Assembly: GCF_002995495.1 (NCBI RefSeq)
Contig: NZ_PVZV01000002.1
Location: 1,116,001-1,180,000, forward strand
Length of the DNA stretch: 64,000 nt
Reading direction: 5' to 3'
Source: Actinocorallia populi
GTDB lineage: Bacteria > Actinomycetota > Actinomycetes > Streptosporangiales > Streptosporangiaceae
Every line of letters starts with the position of its first letter. Position 1 is the first letter of the stretch. The notes under the pieces were generated by a model. The model was not told the origin of the DNA. It made no database searches and saw nothing but the letters and a program-made list of their open reading frames with translations. Shown here piece after piece: positions 26,508 through 34,987 of the stretch. The translations under genes and the position numbers were made by a program.

Positions 26508-27427
26508 CACGCGGCCTCCAGCGGGACGTCCGCCCGGTACTCGACGCTCTGGCCGGTCAGCCGCAGGAACGCCTCCTCCAGGGAGGCGCGGACCGGGCTC
26601 AGCTCGTGCAGCGCCACGCCGGCCCGCGCCGCCAGCTCGCCCACCGCGGCGGCGGACGCGCCGCGCACCCGGAAGGCGCCGTCGCCCTCGCCCTCGACCC
26701 GCAGGCCGCGCCGGACCAGCAGCGGGCAGAGCACGTCCGGACGCGGGGTGCGCACCCGCAGGCCGAGCTCGGAGTGGGTCTCGATGAACTGCCGCATCCC
26801 GGTGTCGGCCAGGATGCGCCCCCTGCCGATGACCAGGAGGTGTTCGGCGGTCAGCGCCATCTCCGACATGAGGTGGCTGGAGACGAAGACCGTCCTGCCC
26901 TCGGCGGCCAGGGCACGCATGAGGGTGCGGATCCACCGCACGCCCTCGGGGTCGAGCCCGTTGACCGGCTCGTCGAAGACGAGCACGGCGGGGTCGCCCA
27001 GCAGGGCCGCGGCGATGCCCAGCCGCTGGCCCATGCCCAGGGAGAAGCCGCGGCACGGGCGGTCGGCGACGGCGGCGAGGCCGACCAGCTCCAGCACCTC
27101 GCCGACCCGGGCCGCGGGGATGGCGTTGGCCTCGGCCAGGCAGCGCAGGTGGTCGCGGGCGCTGCGCCCGCCGTGCACGGCCTTGGCGTCGAGCAGCGCG
27201 CCGACCCGGCGCAGCGGCGCGCGCAGGTCGCGGTAGCGCCTCCCGTCGATCAGCGCGGTGCCCCCGGTGGGCCGGTCCAGGCCGAGGATCAGCCGCATCG
27301 TGGTGCTCTTGCCCGCGCCGTTGGGGCCGAGGAAGCCGGTGACGACCCCCGGCCGCACCGTGAAGTCCAGCCGGTCGACCGCCGTCCTGTCCCCGTACCG
27401 CTTGCTCAGTCCGCGCGCTTCGATCAC
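26507..27427 (-). CDS. ABC transporter ATP-binding protein (BcrA/CcmA-like)
   Basis: 306 aa. Walker A GPNGAGKST at about 33-41, signature FSLGMGQRLGIAAAL (an LSGGQ variant) near 128, Walker B VLVFDEPVNGLDPEG near 150 and switch His in SSHLMSEM. A C-terminal extension of about 90 aa is typical of drug-export ATPases. GTG 27427 is chosen because IEARGLSKRYGD starts the domain; a further 40-residue upstream extension has no homology pattern. It energises the adjacent permease. Confidence 0.93.
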   Translation of the reverse strand: MIEARGLSKRYGDRTAVDRLDFTVRPGVVTGFLGPNGAGKSTTMRLILGLDRPTGGTALIDGRRYRDLRAPLRRVGALLDAKAVHGGRSARDHLRCLAEANAIPAARVGEVLELVGLAAVADRPCRGFSLGMGQRLGIAAALLGDPAVLVFDEPVNGLDPEGVRWIRTLMRALAAEGRTVFVSSHLMSEMALTAEHLLVIGRGRILADTGMRQFIETHSELGLRVRTPRPDVLCPLLVRRGLRVEGEGDGAFRVRGASAAAVGELAARAGVALHELSPVRASLEEAFLRLTGQSVEYRADVPLEAA

Positions 27428-27521
27428 GTCATCGGGTCTACCAGCGGCCGCGGACGGGCCGCCGGGGGAGCGGGGAAAGCGGACCGGGAATTTACCCGCC
27501 TGTCCGGCAGTTGTCTCCTCC

Positions 27522-28160
27522 GTGAAGATCGACATCTTTTCCGACATCGTCTGTCCCTGGTGCTACCTCGGCCAGGCCCGCATGCGGACCGCGCTGGAGG
27601 GCCACGACGGCGGGGTGGAGGTGGGCTGGCGCCCCTTCCAGCTCGACCCGTCGGCGCCGGTGCGCGACGGCGGCCCGGCCGACGAGTGGCTGGTGGAGAA
27701 GTTCGGCGGTGCGGACAAGGTCGCCTCGGCCCACGCGCAGATGCGCGCGCTGACGGCGGCCGAGGGGCTGCCGTACGAGCCGGAGCGCACGCGGCGCGTC
27801 AACAGCATCCCGGCGCACCGGGTGGTGTGGCTGGCCGGGGCGTCCGGCGAGCCCGGCCTGCAGGACGCGGTGGTCTCCCGGCTCTTCCGCGCCCACCACG
27901 CCGAGGGCCTGGACGTGTCGGAGGAGGAGACGCTCGCCGCGCTGGCCGCCGAGGCGGGACTGCCCGGCGGGCGGGTGCGCGAGATGTTCGCCTCCAACGA
28001 GGGCATGCCCGAGATCGGGGCCTCGCTGGAGGAGGCCAGGGCGCTGGGGATCAGCGGGGTGCCGTTCTTCCTCTTCGAGGGCCAGTGGGCGGTCTCAGGA
28101 GCCCAGCCCGTCGAGGTCCTGTCCGCCGCGCTGGACGAGGTCGCGGGCAGGATCGGCTGA
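27522..28160 (+). CDS. DsbA-family oxidoreductase (FrnE-like)
   Basis: 212 aa thioredoxin-fold protein without signal peptide. Active site CPWC at residues 11-14 (FSDIVCPWCYLG), helical insertion in the middle, and the cis-Pro loop GISGVPFFLF near 177. FrnE-like proteins act as cytosolic disulfide oxidoreductases/isomerases, some in polyketide formation or oxidative stress. Start GTG 27522. It is divergent from the ABC exporter. Its last 66 bases overlap the convergent kinase-like gene. Confidence 0.9.
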   Translation: MKIDIFSDIVCPWCYLGQARMRTALEGHDGGVEVGWRPFQLDPSAPVRDGGPADEWLVEKFGGADKVASAHAQMRALTAAEGLPYEPERTRRVNSIPAHRVVWLAGASGEPGLQDAVVSRLFRAHHAEGLDVSEEETLAALAAEAGLPGGRVREMFASNEGMPEIGASLEEARALGISGVPFFLFEGQWAVSGAQPVEVLSAALDEVAGRIG

Positions 28161-28646
28161 GACCCCGGCGGGATCGGCGGAGTCGACGATCAGGTCGGCG
28201 CGGTCCCGGGTGCCGTCCAGGGTGAAGTGCGCCGCCTCCCGGAGCGACCACTCCTCCCAGGCGGCCGTCCCTTCCGCGCCGTCCCGCCCGGCGGCGCGGC
28301 GGCGGCGCACCTCGTAGGGGGCGTCCACCCAGATCCGGAGGTCGGCGGGCCCGCCCCGCCAGGCCGCGCCCACCCCTTCGAGGACCAGCAGCGGCGACGG
28401 GCGCAGGACGCGCGGCGGCCCGTACGTCCCGGCACGCCAGTCGTACGGCCGGTAGACGGCGGGCTCCCCCCGGCGCAGCGACTCCAGCAGCGGCCTGACG
28501 CGCGGCCACCAGGCCAGCACCGGGCCGTCCCAGGGAACCGGGAACTCGTCGGTGCCCAGCAGCGGGGCGTCCAGGGCGACGGCGAGCCGCGCGGCGTACG
28601 TCGACTTGCCCGCCGCGCTGGGCCCGTCCACCGCCACCACTCGCAC
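28095..28646 (-). CDS. Uridine kinase-like P-loop protein
   Basis: 183 aa. The Walker A loop GPSAAGKST at about 8-16 begins the protein, a catalytic Asp follows in LLGTDEFPVPW, and LLVLEGVGAAW looks like the Walker B-side strand; RRRRAAGRDG is an Arg-rich lid. This fits the uridine kinase/AAA_18 group of small nucleoside or metabolite kinases. Actual substrate unknown. GTG 28646 follows GAGAAT by six bases (leaderless type). Its 3' end overlaps the DsbA-like gene by 66 bases on the other strand. Confidence 0.8.
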   Translation of the reverse strand: MRVVAVDGPSAAGKSTYAARLAVALDAPLLGTDEFPVPWDGPVLAWWPRVRPLLESLRRGEPAVYRPYDWRAGTYGPPRVLRPSPLLVLEGVGAAWRGGPADLRIWVDAPYEVRRRRAAGRDGAEGTAAWEEWSLREAAHFTLDGTRDRADLIVDSADPAGVSADPARDLVQRGGQDLDGLGS

Positions 28647-28714
28647 CCCTCGATTCTCTCCCGTGTCCGGAACGGGCGATACTTCTGGTCCGGAGGGCAC
28701 GAAGGAGTGAGGGC

Positions 28715-30085
28715 ATGACACTGCTGGGCGGACCGGAGGGACGACCCCTGCGCGTCGCGGGGGAGGAGATCTCCAGGGAGGCGCTGATCTCCCGCGCCGC
28801 GGCCGTCGCCGGACACATCTACGGCGCCCGCGCGGTGGCCGTGAACGCCACCGCGACGCTCGACACCGTGATCGCGGTGGTCGCCGGGCTGCTGTGCGGG
28901 GTGCCCGTGGTCCCCGTGCCGCCGGACTCGGGCCCGGCCGAGCGCGACCACATCCTCGGGGACTCCGGCGCCGAGATGCTCGTCGGCGAGGGCGAGTCCG
29001 GGCTCCCCGCCGTCCCGGTCCCCGGCGGCGCCTCGGCGTACTCGGCGTCCTTCCCCGAGCCGCCGGGCGACGCGACCGCATTGATCCTCTACACCAGCGG
29101 CACGACCGGCGCCCCCAAGGGCGTGATGATCTCCCGTGACGCGATCGCCGCCGACCTGGACGCGCTCGCCGAGGCTTGGGGCTGGACGGCCGAGGACACC
29201 CTCGTGCACGGCCTGCCGCTCTTCCACGTCCACGGCCTCGTGCTGGGCGTGCTGGGCGCGCTGCGCACCGGCTCGGCCCTCGTGCACACCGGGCGCCCGA
29301 CTCCCGAGGCGTACGCGGCGGCCGGAGGCACCCTGTACTTCGGCGTCCCCACGGTCTGGTCGCGCATGGTGGAGTCCGGCGCGGCGAGGGAGCTGCGCGG
29401 CGCGCGCCTGCTCGTCTCCGGCAGCGCGGGGCTGCCCGCCCCCGTCTTCGAGGCGCTGGAGGCGATGTCGGGGCACCGCGCCGTCGAGCGGTACGGCATG
29501 ACCGAGACGCTCATCACCGTCAGCGCCCGCCACGACGGGGAGCGCCGCCCCGGCCAGGTCGGCCTGCCGCTGCACGGGGTGCGGACCCGGCTCGTCGCCG
29601 AGGACGGCGGCCCCGTCCCGCACGACGGGGAGAGCCCCGGCGAGCTGCTCGTGCGCACCCCGACGGTCTTCAACGGCTACCTGAACCGGCCCGAGGCCAC
29701 CGCCGAGGCGCTGCGCGACGGCTGGTTCCGCACCGGGGACATCGCGACGATCGGCCCCGACGGCTGGCACCGGATCGTCGGCCGCGCCTCCACCGACCTG
29801 ATCAAGAGCGGCGGCTACCGCATCGGCGCGGGCGAGATCGAGGCGGCGCTGCTGTCGCACCCCGCCGTCCGGGAGGCCGCCGTGATCGGCACTCCGCACC
29901 CGGACCTGGGCGAGCAGGTGACGGCGTTCGTCGTGGCCGCCGAGGCGGTCACCGAACGGGAGCTGATCGACTTCGTGGCCGGCGGGCTGTCGGTCCACAA
30001 GCGTCCGCGCACCGTCCGCCTCGTCGACGCGCTGCCGCGCAACGCGCTCGGCAAGGTCCAGAAGAAGCTGCTCCCGCGGCCCTGA
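28715..30085 (+). CDS. Acyl-CoA synthetase, malonyl-CoA synthetase (MatB)-like
   Basis: 456 aa adenylate-forming enzyme. ATP loop YTSGTTGAPKG at 126-136, VHGLPLFHVHGLVLG near 173, ERYGMTETLI near 260, the hinge region RTGDIATIGPDGWHRIVGR, and the catalytic Lys near the C-terminus in LPRNALGKVQKK. These stretches closely resemble Streptomyces MatB, which makes malonyl-CoA from malonate, CoA and ATP. A medium-chain acyl specificity cannot be excluded. ATG 28715 has AAGGAG ten bases upstream. An AccD/AccA fusion follows, consistent with malonyl-CoA metabolism. Confidence 0.82.
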   Translation: MTLLGGPEGRPLRVAGEEISREALISRAAAVAGHIYGARAVAVNATATLDTVIAVVAGLLCGVPVVPVPPDSGPAERDHILGDSGAEMLVGEGESGLPAVPVPGGASAYSASFPEPPGDATALILYTSGTTGAPKGVMISRDAIAADLDALAEAWGWTAEDTLVHGLPLFHVHGLVLGVLGALRTGSALVHTGRPTPEAYAAAGGTLYFGVPTVWSRMVESGAARELRGARLLVSGSAGLPAPVFEALEAMSGHRAVERYGMTETLITVSARHDGERRPGQVGLPLHGVRTRLVAEDGGPVPHDGESPGELLVRTPTVFNGYLNRPEATAEALRDGWFRTGDIATIGPDGWHRIVGRASTDLIKSGGYRIGAGEIEAALLSHPAVREAAVIGTPHPDLGEQVTAFVVAAEAVTERELIDFVAGGLSVHKRPRTVRLVDALPRNALGKVQKKLLPRP

Positions 30086-30089
30086 CCGG

Positions 30090-30116
30090 CCCGGCGGACC
30101 CGGCAGACCCGGCGGA
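30090..30116. repeat. Three 9-bp tandem repeats
   Basis: CCCGGC(G/A)GA occurs three times in a row between the synthetase stop and the carboxyltransferase start. A similar CCGGCC-rich repeat follows the carboxyltransferase gene. Probably slippage of GC-rich spacer. Confidence 0.6.
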
Positions 30117-30150
30117 CCGGACGAACGGGCCGGATGGTTGAATCGGGCGT

Positions 30151-31596
30151 GTGGAAGATCGCGGAACCGCGCGTCGGCTCATCGACCTGACGCTCGACCC
30201 GGGCAGCTGGCGCTCCTGGGACACCCCGCCCCGGCAGCCGCCCGGCTACGAGGACGAGCTGGCCGCCGCCCGCGAACGTTCGGGCGCCGACGAGGCGGTC
30301 CTCACCGGCGAGGGACTGCTGGAGGGGCGGCGCGTCGCGCTGGTCGTCAGCGAGTTCGGCTTCCTGGCCGGGTCGATCGGCGCGGCCACCGCAGACCGGA
30401 TCGTCGCCGCGGTCGAGCGCGCCACCCGCGAGGGGCTGCCGCTGCTGGCCGCGCCGTCCTCCGGCGGCACCCGCATGCAGGAGGGGACCTTCGCGTTCGT
30501 GCAGATGGCGCGGATCACCGCCGCCGTCATGGCCCACCGCAAGTCCCGCCTGCCCTACCTGGTCTACCTGCGCCATCCCACCACCGGCGGCGTCCTGGCC
30601 TCCTGGGGGTCGCTGGGCCACGTGACGGCCGCCGAGCCCGGCGCGCTCATCGGCTTCCTCGGGCCCCGCGTCTACGAGGGCCTGTACGGCGAGAAGTTCC
30701 CCCAGGGCGTGCAGCGGGCCGAGAACCTCGCCGCGCGCGGCCTGGTGGACGCCGTCGTCCCGCCCGGCGACCTGCGCGCGGTCGCCGCGCGGGCGCTGAA
30801 CGTCCTGATGCCGCCCCGCACGCCGTTCCCGCCCCTGTACCGCTACGCCCGGCCCATGGGGGAGCCGCCGGGGGCGTGGGAGTCGGTCCTGCACACCCGC
30901 GGGGACGGCCGGACGGGAGTGCGGGAGCTGCTGGCCGAGGCCGCCGACGTCAGCCTCCTGTCGGGCACCGGCGCGGGCGAGAACGACCCGGGGCTGCTGC
31001 TGGCCCTGGCCCGTTTCGGCGCCGCCCGCTGCGTGGTCGTGGCGCAGGACCGGCACAGCCAGCGCACCGGCCACCCCATCGGACCCGCCGGGCTGCGCGT
31101 CGCGCGGCGCGGCATGCGCCTGGCCGCCGAGCTGGGCCTGCCGCTGGTCACCGTGGTCGACACGCCCGGCGCCGTACTGTCGGCCGACGCCGAGAACGGC
31201 GGCCTGGCCGGGGAGATCGCCCGCTGCCTGGCCGACCTCGTCACCCTGGAGACCGCGACCGTCTGCCTGCTGCTGGGCGAGGGCGCGGGCGGCGCGGCGC
31301 TGGCCCTGCTGCCCGCCGACCGGGTGCTGTGCGCCGAGCACGCCTGGTTGTCCCCGCTGCCGCCCGAGGGCGCGTCCGTCATCGTGCACCGCACGCCGGA
31401 CCGGGCCGCCGAGCTCGCCGAGTCCCAGGGCGTGCGCGCCGCCGACCTGCTGGACCGCGGCATCGTCGACTGGATCGTCTCCGAGCAGCCCTTCGCCCTG
31501 GCCGCAGAGCTGGAGACGGCCGTGCTGGCCGCCTGCGCCCTGCCCGAGGGCGACCGCGCGTCCGCGCGCACCGCCCGCTTCGCCCGTACCGGCTGA
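30151..31596 (+). CDS. Acetyl-CoA carboxylase carboxyltransferase, fused beta-alpha type
   Basis: 481 aa. The N-terminal half (about 40-215) matches the AccD carboxyltransferase core (SSGGTRMQEGTFAFVQMA, HPTTGGVLASWGSLGH, EPGALIGFLGPRVYE) but lacks the zinc ribbon. The C-terminal half (about 255-470) matches AccA (LPLVTVVDTPGAVLS, LLLGEGAGGAALALL, SPLPPEGASVIVH). Such single-chain enzymes transfer CO2 from biotin to an acyl-CoA, giving malonyl-CoA. GTG 30151 follows TTGAAT by seven bases. Its link with the preceding MatB-like gene is inferred from order and chemistry. Confidence 0.88.
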   Translation: MEDRGTARRLIDLTLDPGSWRSWDTPPRQPPGYEDELAAARERSGADEAVLTGEGLLEGRRVALVVSEFGFLAGSIGAATADRIVAAVERATREGLPLLAAPSSGGTRMQEGTFAFVQMARITAAVMAHRKSRLPYLVYLRHPTTGGVLASWGSLGHVTAAEPGALIGFLGPRVYEGLYGEKFPQGVQRAENLAARGLVDAVVPPGDLRAVAARALNVLMPPRTPFPPLYRYARPMGEPPGAWESVLHTRGDGRTGVRELLAEAADVSLLSGTGAGENDPGLLLALARFGAARCVVVAQDRHSQRTGHPIGPAGLRVARRGMRLAAELGLPLVTVVDTPGAVLSADAENGGLAGEIARCLADLVTLETATVCLLLGEGAGGAALALLPADRVLCAEHAWLSPLPPEGASVIVHRTPDRAAELAESQGVRAADLLDRGIVDWIVSEQPFALAAELETAVLAACALPEGDRASARTARFARTG

Positions 31597-31618
31597 CCCG
31601 GCCGACCCGGCCGCCCGG

Positions 31619-32401
31619 CTAGAGGCGGCGGTGCTCCAGGGACGGCAGGACGCGGCGGACCTCGCCGGTCAGCGTCAGGTCCACCGGGAGCACCCGGACG
31701 GCGGGGAAGGGGCCCAGGTCGGCGGTGACGGCGCCCATCGGGTCGACCAGCATGCTGCGGCCCACCCCGGTGCGCCCGCCGCGCGGCGGGTCGTCGCGGT
31801 CGGGGGCCTTGCCCACGGCGGCCGTCCAGATCGTGTTCTCGATCGCGCGGGCGCGGACCAGGGTCGTCCAGTGCTCCTCCTTGAAGACGCCCTGCGCCCA
31901 GGCCGCGGTCACCACCAGCAGGTGCGCGCCCTGGTCGACCAGGGCGCGGGCCAGTTCGGGGAAGCGCACGTCGTAGCAGGTGATCAGGCCGAGCCGGACG
32001 CCGCCGACCTCCACGACCGCCGGCTCGCCGCCCGGCGCGATCGTGCGCGACTCGGCGAACGCGAACGCGTCGAACAGGTGGATCTTCCGGTAGGAGCCGG
32101 CCAGGGCGCCCGAGGAGTCGACCACCACGGTGGTGTTGAAGGCGCGCCCGTCGGGGGAGGTCTCGAAGACCCCGGCGACCAGCGCGGTGCCGTGCTCGCG
32201 CGCCGCCTCGCGCAGCGCGGTGACGAACGGGCCGTCCAGCGGTTCGGCCGCCTCGCGCGGGTCGTTGCCGAACCGGACCATCACGGCTTCGGGGAAGACG
32301 GCCAGGTCGGCGCCCTCCGCCCGCGCCAGCGCCTCGCGAACCGCGGCCAGGTTGGCCTCCGGCTCGTCCCCGACCTCGATCTGACACAACGCGATCCGCA
32401 T
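31619..32401 (-). CDS. Carbon-nitrogen hydrolase (nitrilase/omega-amidase family)
   Basis: 260 aa. The catalytic triad is visible: Glu38 in VFPEAV, Lys106 in YRKIHLFD and Cys142 in LITCYDVRFPE. This pattern is of the Nit2/omega-amidase branch, which deaminates alpha-ketoglutaramate or ketosuccinamate left by glutamine transaminases. The divergently placed aminotransferase next door would fit such a pair. ATG 32401 follows CAGACT by six bases, suggesting a leaderless transcript. Confidence 0.9.
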   Translation of the reverse strand: MRIALCQIEVGDEPEANLAAVREALARAEGADLAVFPEAVMVRFGNDPREAAEPLDGPFVTALREAAREHGTALVAGVFETSPDGRAFNTTVVVDSSGALAGSYRKIHLFDAFAFAESRTIAPGGEPAVVEVGGVRLGLITCYDVRFPELARALVDQGAHLLVVTAAWAQGVFKEEHWTTLVRARAIENTIWTAAVGKAPDRDDPPRGGRTGVGRSMLVDPMGAVTADLGPFPAVRVLPVDLTLTGEVRRVLPSLEHRRL

Positions 32402-32461
32402 GAGGCCAGTCTGCCCTCCTCGTCGCGGGGCCCGGAAGGGGCAGCCGATTAGGGTGATCCC

Positions 32462-33625
32462 GTGAGAGATCCACTGGTGGAGCGGATGCGGGGCTTCGGG
32501 ACGACGATCTTCGCGGAGATGTCCGCGCTGGCCGTCGCGACCGGGGCGATCAACCTGGGACAGGGCTTCCCCGACGAGGACGGGCCCGCGGGCGTGCTGG
32601 AACGCGCCGTCGAGGCGATCCGGGACGGGGGCAACCAGTACCCGCCGGGCATCGGCGTCCCCGAGCTGCGGCAGGCCGTGGCGGCCCAGCGCCTCGCCCG
32701 CTACGGCCAGGCCTACGACCCCGACACCGAGGTCCTCGTCACGGTGGGCGCCACCGAGGCGATCGCCTCGGCAGTCCTCGCGCTCACCGAGCCCGGCGAC
32801 GAGGTGATCGCCTTCGAGCCGTTCTACGACTCCTACGCCGCGACGGTCGCGCTGGCGGGGGCGCGGATCGTCCCCGTCACCCTGCGTCCGGAGGCGGGCC
32901 GCTTCACCTTCGACCCCGCCGAGCTGCGCGCGGCCGTGACGCCCCGGACGAAGATCGTTCTCGTCAACTCCCCGCACAACCCCTGCGGGACGGTCTTCAC
33001 CGAGGCGGAGCTGCGCACCGTCGCGGCGGTCTGCGTCGAGCACGGCCTGACGGCGGTCACCGACGAGGTGTACGAATATCTGACCTTCGACGACGCCGTC
33101 CACCTGCCGCTGGCGTCCTTCCCGGGGATGCGGGAGCGCACCGTGACGATCTCCTCGGCGGGCAAGACGTTCTCCGTCACCGGGTGGAAGACCGGCTGGG
33201 TCTGCGCGCCCGAGCCGTACATCCGGGCCGTCAGGACGGTCAAGCAGTTCCTCACCTATGTGGGAGCCGCCCCCTGGCAGCTCGCCGTCGCCCACGGCCT
33301 GCGGCACGAGCTCGATCAGGTGGAGGGGCTGCGCAGGTCGCTGCAGGCCAAACGCGACCGGCTCTCCGCCGGGCTGGAGTCGGCCGGCTTCACCGTCCAC
33401 CGGCCCCAGGGCACCTACTTCGTGCAGGCCGACGTGAGCCCGCTGGGCCGCCGGGACGGCGAGGAGCTCGCCCGCGCCCTGCCCGGCCTGGCGGGCGTCG
33501 TCTGCATCCCCACCCAGGTGTTCTACGCCGACCCCGCGCGAGGCCGACGGTATGTCCGTTTCGCCTTCTGCAAGCGGGACGAGATCATCGACGAGGCGGT
33601 GGAGCGGCTGCGGCACGGCCTGTGA
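32462..33625 (+). CDS. dapC: PLP aminotransferase, N-succinyldiaminopimelate aminotransferase (DapC)-like
   Basis: 387 aa, fold-type I class I/II aminotransferase. The PLP lysine is Lys235 in SSAGKTFSVTGWKTGW; NSPHNPCG at 169-176 and TDEVYEYL at 200-207 hold the cofactor. The start GFGTTIFAEMSALA with NLGQGFPDEDGP is nearly the same as in mycobacterial DapC (Rv0858c), used in lysine/peptidoglycan precursor synthesis. Kynurenine/glutamine transaminases look very similar, and the divergent omega-amidase-like gene leaves that option open. GTG 32462 follows TAGGGT by six bases (leaderless type). Confidence 0.82.
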   Translation: MRDPLVERMRGFGTTIFAEMSALAVATGAINLGQGFPDEDGPAGVLERAVEAIRDGGNQYPPGIGVPELRQAVAAQRLARYGQAYDPDTEVLVTVGATEAIASAVLALTEPGDEVIAFEPFYDSYAATVALAGARIVPVTLRPEAGRFTFDPAELRAAVTPRTKIVLVNSPHNPCGTVFTEAELRTVAAVCVEHGLTAVTDEVYEYLTFDDAVHLPLASFPGMRERTVTISSAGKTFSVTGWKTGWVCAPEPYIRAVRTVKQFLTYVGAAPWQLAVAHGLRHELDQVEGLRRSLQAKRDRLSAGLESAGFTVHRPQGTYFVQADVSPLGRRDGEELARALPGLAGVVCIPTQVFYADPARGRRYVRFAFCKRDEIIDEAVERLRHGL

Positions 33626-33645
33626 ATGGTTATACCCTTCGACAC

Positions 33646-34335
33646 GTGGCTGGACCGTCTCTCATCAAACCCCAGTTCCCCGACGACGACGGGAGCGCCG
33701 ACCCGGGCCTGGTCGCCGCGCTCACCGCCTACGCCGCCGGGCAGGGCGGCGAGCACGCCGTGCTCGACGCGCTCTCCCGCAGCAGGATCCTGGTCCCCAT
33801 CGTGGCGCTCCTGACCACCGAGGAGACCGTCGACGGGCTGCGCCGGGAGAAGGAGAGCGAGATGGCGCTGCCGACCATCACGGGCGCGGACGGGCGGCGC
33901 GGCGTGCTCGGCTTCACCTCGCTCAAGACCCTCCAGCTGTGGCGCGCGGACGCCCGGCCGGTGCCGGTCCGCGCCGTCGACGCCTGCCGGACCGCGCTGG
34001 ACGAGAAGGCCGAGGCGCTCGTCCTGGACGTCGCGGGCCCGGTCCCGTTCGCGGTCGACGGGGTGCGCCTGCACCTGATGGCCGAGGGGCGCCCGGTGCC
34101 GCCGCCGCACCAGGACCCCGAGGTGCTCGCCGCGATCGAGGCCGCGTTCGGCATGGAGGCCGGGATCACCGGGGTCAGGGTCGGCCCCGGCGACGGCGCC
34201 GAACTGTCCGTGCGCTTCAGCGTGGACCCCGGCATGGACGAGCAGGCCGCCGTACGAAGGGTCGGCGACCGGCTCGCCGACGTGCTGCGCGGCAGGATCG
34301 TGGGAGGCGTCGAACTGGCGGTCGCCCGCCGGTAG
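33646..34335 (+). CDS. SseB-family protein
   Basis: 229 aa. Typical SseB N-terminal domain: KPQFPDDDGSADP near the start, SRILVPIVALL around 45, REKESEMALPTITGADGRR and GFTSLKTLQLW, then a C-terminal half of unknown role. SseB proteins are common and poorly understood in actinomycetes. GTG 33646 is preferred to GTG 33622 (which overlaps the dapC stop) because the -10-like TACCCT at 33633-33638 ends seven bases before it. Confidence 0.85.
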   Translation: MAGPSLIKPQFPDDDGSADPGLVAALTAYAAGQGGEHAVLDALSRSRILVPIVALLTTEETVDGLRREKESEMALPTITGADGRRGVLGFTSLKTLQLWRADARPVPVRAVDACRTALDEKAEALVLDVAGPVPFAVDGVRLHLMAEGRPVPPPHQDPEVLAAIEAAFGMEAGITGVRVGPGDGAELSVRFSVDPGMDEQAAVRRVGDRLADVLRGRIVGGVELAVARR

Positions 34336-34338
34336 GGT
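34333..34338 (+). promoter_or_regulatory. -10 box TAGGGT of a leaderless transcript
   Basis: TAGGGT overlaps the sseB-like stop codon and ends seven bases before the GTG at 34346. Confidence 0.45.
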
Positions 34339-34345
34339 CACCGGG

Positions 34346-34915
34346 GTGACCCCGACCACCCCCCGGGACCCCTGGTTCGACCCCGTCCGGCGGCGGCCCG
34401 CGCCGGTCGCCCTGGTCGCGCTCGCCGTCCTGGCGCTGCTGGCCTGGCGGCTGGGACCGCGCCCCGACCTCGCCGCGTTCGCCGTCCTGGGCCTGGCCGG
34501 CACGTGCCTGGCCTTCATCGACGCCGAACTGCTGCGCCTGCCCGACCCGCTGACCCTCCCGCTCCTGCCGGTCCTGCTCGCCCTGCTGGGCCTGGCGGCC
34601 GCGACGGGGCAGGACGGCTCCCTCACCGGCGCGCTGTACGGGATGGGGGCGCTTCTGCTGGTCTACGGGGTGCTGTGGTTCATCGCCCCCTCACAGATCG
34701 GCCTGGGCGACGTGAAGCTGGCGCCGTCGCTCGGCCTGGCGCTGGGCTGGCTGGGGGCGGAGGCGTTCGTCACCGGGGTCGTGGCGATCCACGTGCTCGG
34801 CGGGCTGTGGGGCGCGGCGCTGCTGGCCACCCGGCGCGCCGGGCGCGGCTCGTCCTTCCCGTTCGGGCCGTTCATGCTGGCCGGGACGCTGGCCGCGGTG
34901 CTGCTGCACGGCTGA
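34346..34915 (+). CDS. Prepilin peptidase-like membrane protease (type IV, A24 family)
   Basis: 189 aa with about six membrane helices. Both catalytic Asp regions are present: AFIDAELLRLPDPLT near 57 (Asp60) and IGLGDVKLAPSLG near 117 (Asp122, the GxGD motif). The N-terminal cytoplasmic methylase domain of the full PilD type is absent, as in the short TadV/CpaA group. It processes prepilins of type IV/Tad pili or competence pseudopili. No pilin genes are nearby. It is 72 bases upstream of aroC, a conserved actinobacterial order. Confidence 0.88.
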   Translation: MTPTTPRDPWFDPVRRRPAPVALVALAVLALLAWRLGPRPDLAAFAVLGLAGTCLAFIDAELLRLPDPLTLPLLPVLLALLGLAAATGQDGSLTGALYGMGALLLVYGVLWFIAPSQIGLGDVKLAPSLGLALGWLGAEAFVTGVVAIHVLGGLWGAALLATRRAGRGSSFPFGPFMLAGTLAAVLLHG

Positions 34916-34987
34916 GCGCGCCGCGCCGCGTCTCATCTTTCGGACACGCGGTCCGTCCGGTGGCGGCGAGGTGAAAGAATTGCGGGC

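Noticed and set aside
28715-31596. Part of a polyketide gene cluster, given malonyl-CoA synthetase and carboxylase genes.
   Set aside because: No ketosynthase, acyl carrier or tailoring genes are nearby; flanks are primary metabolism.
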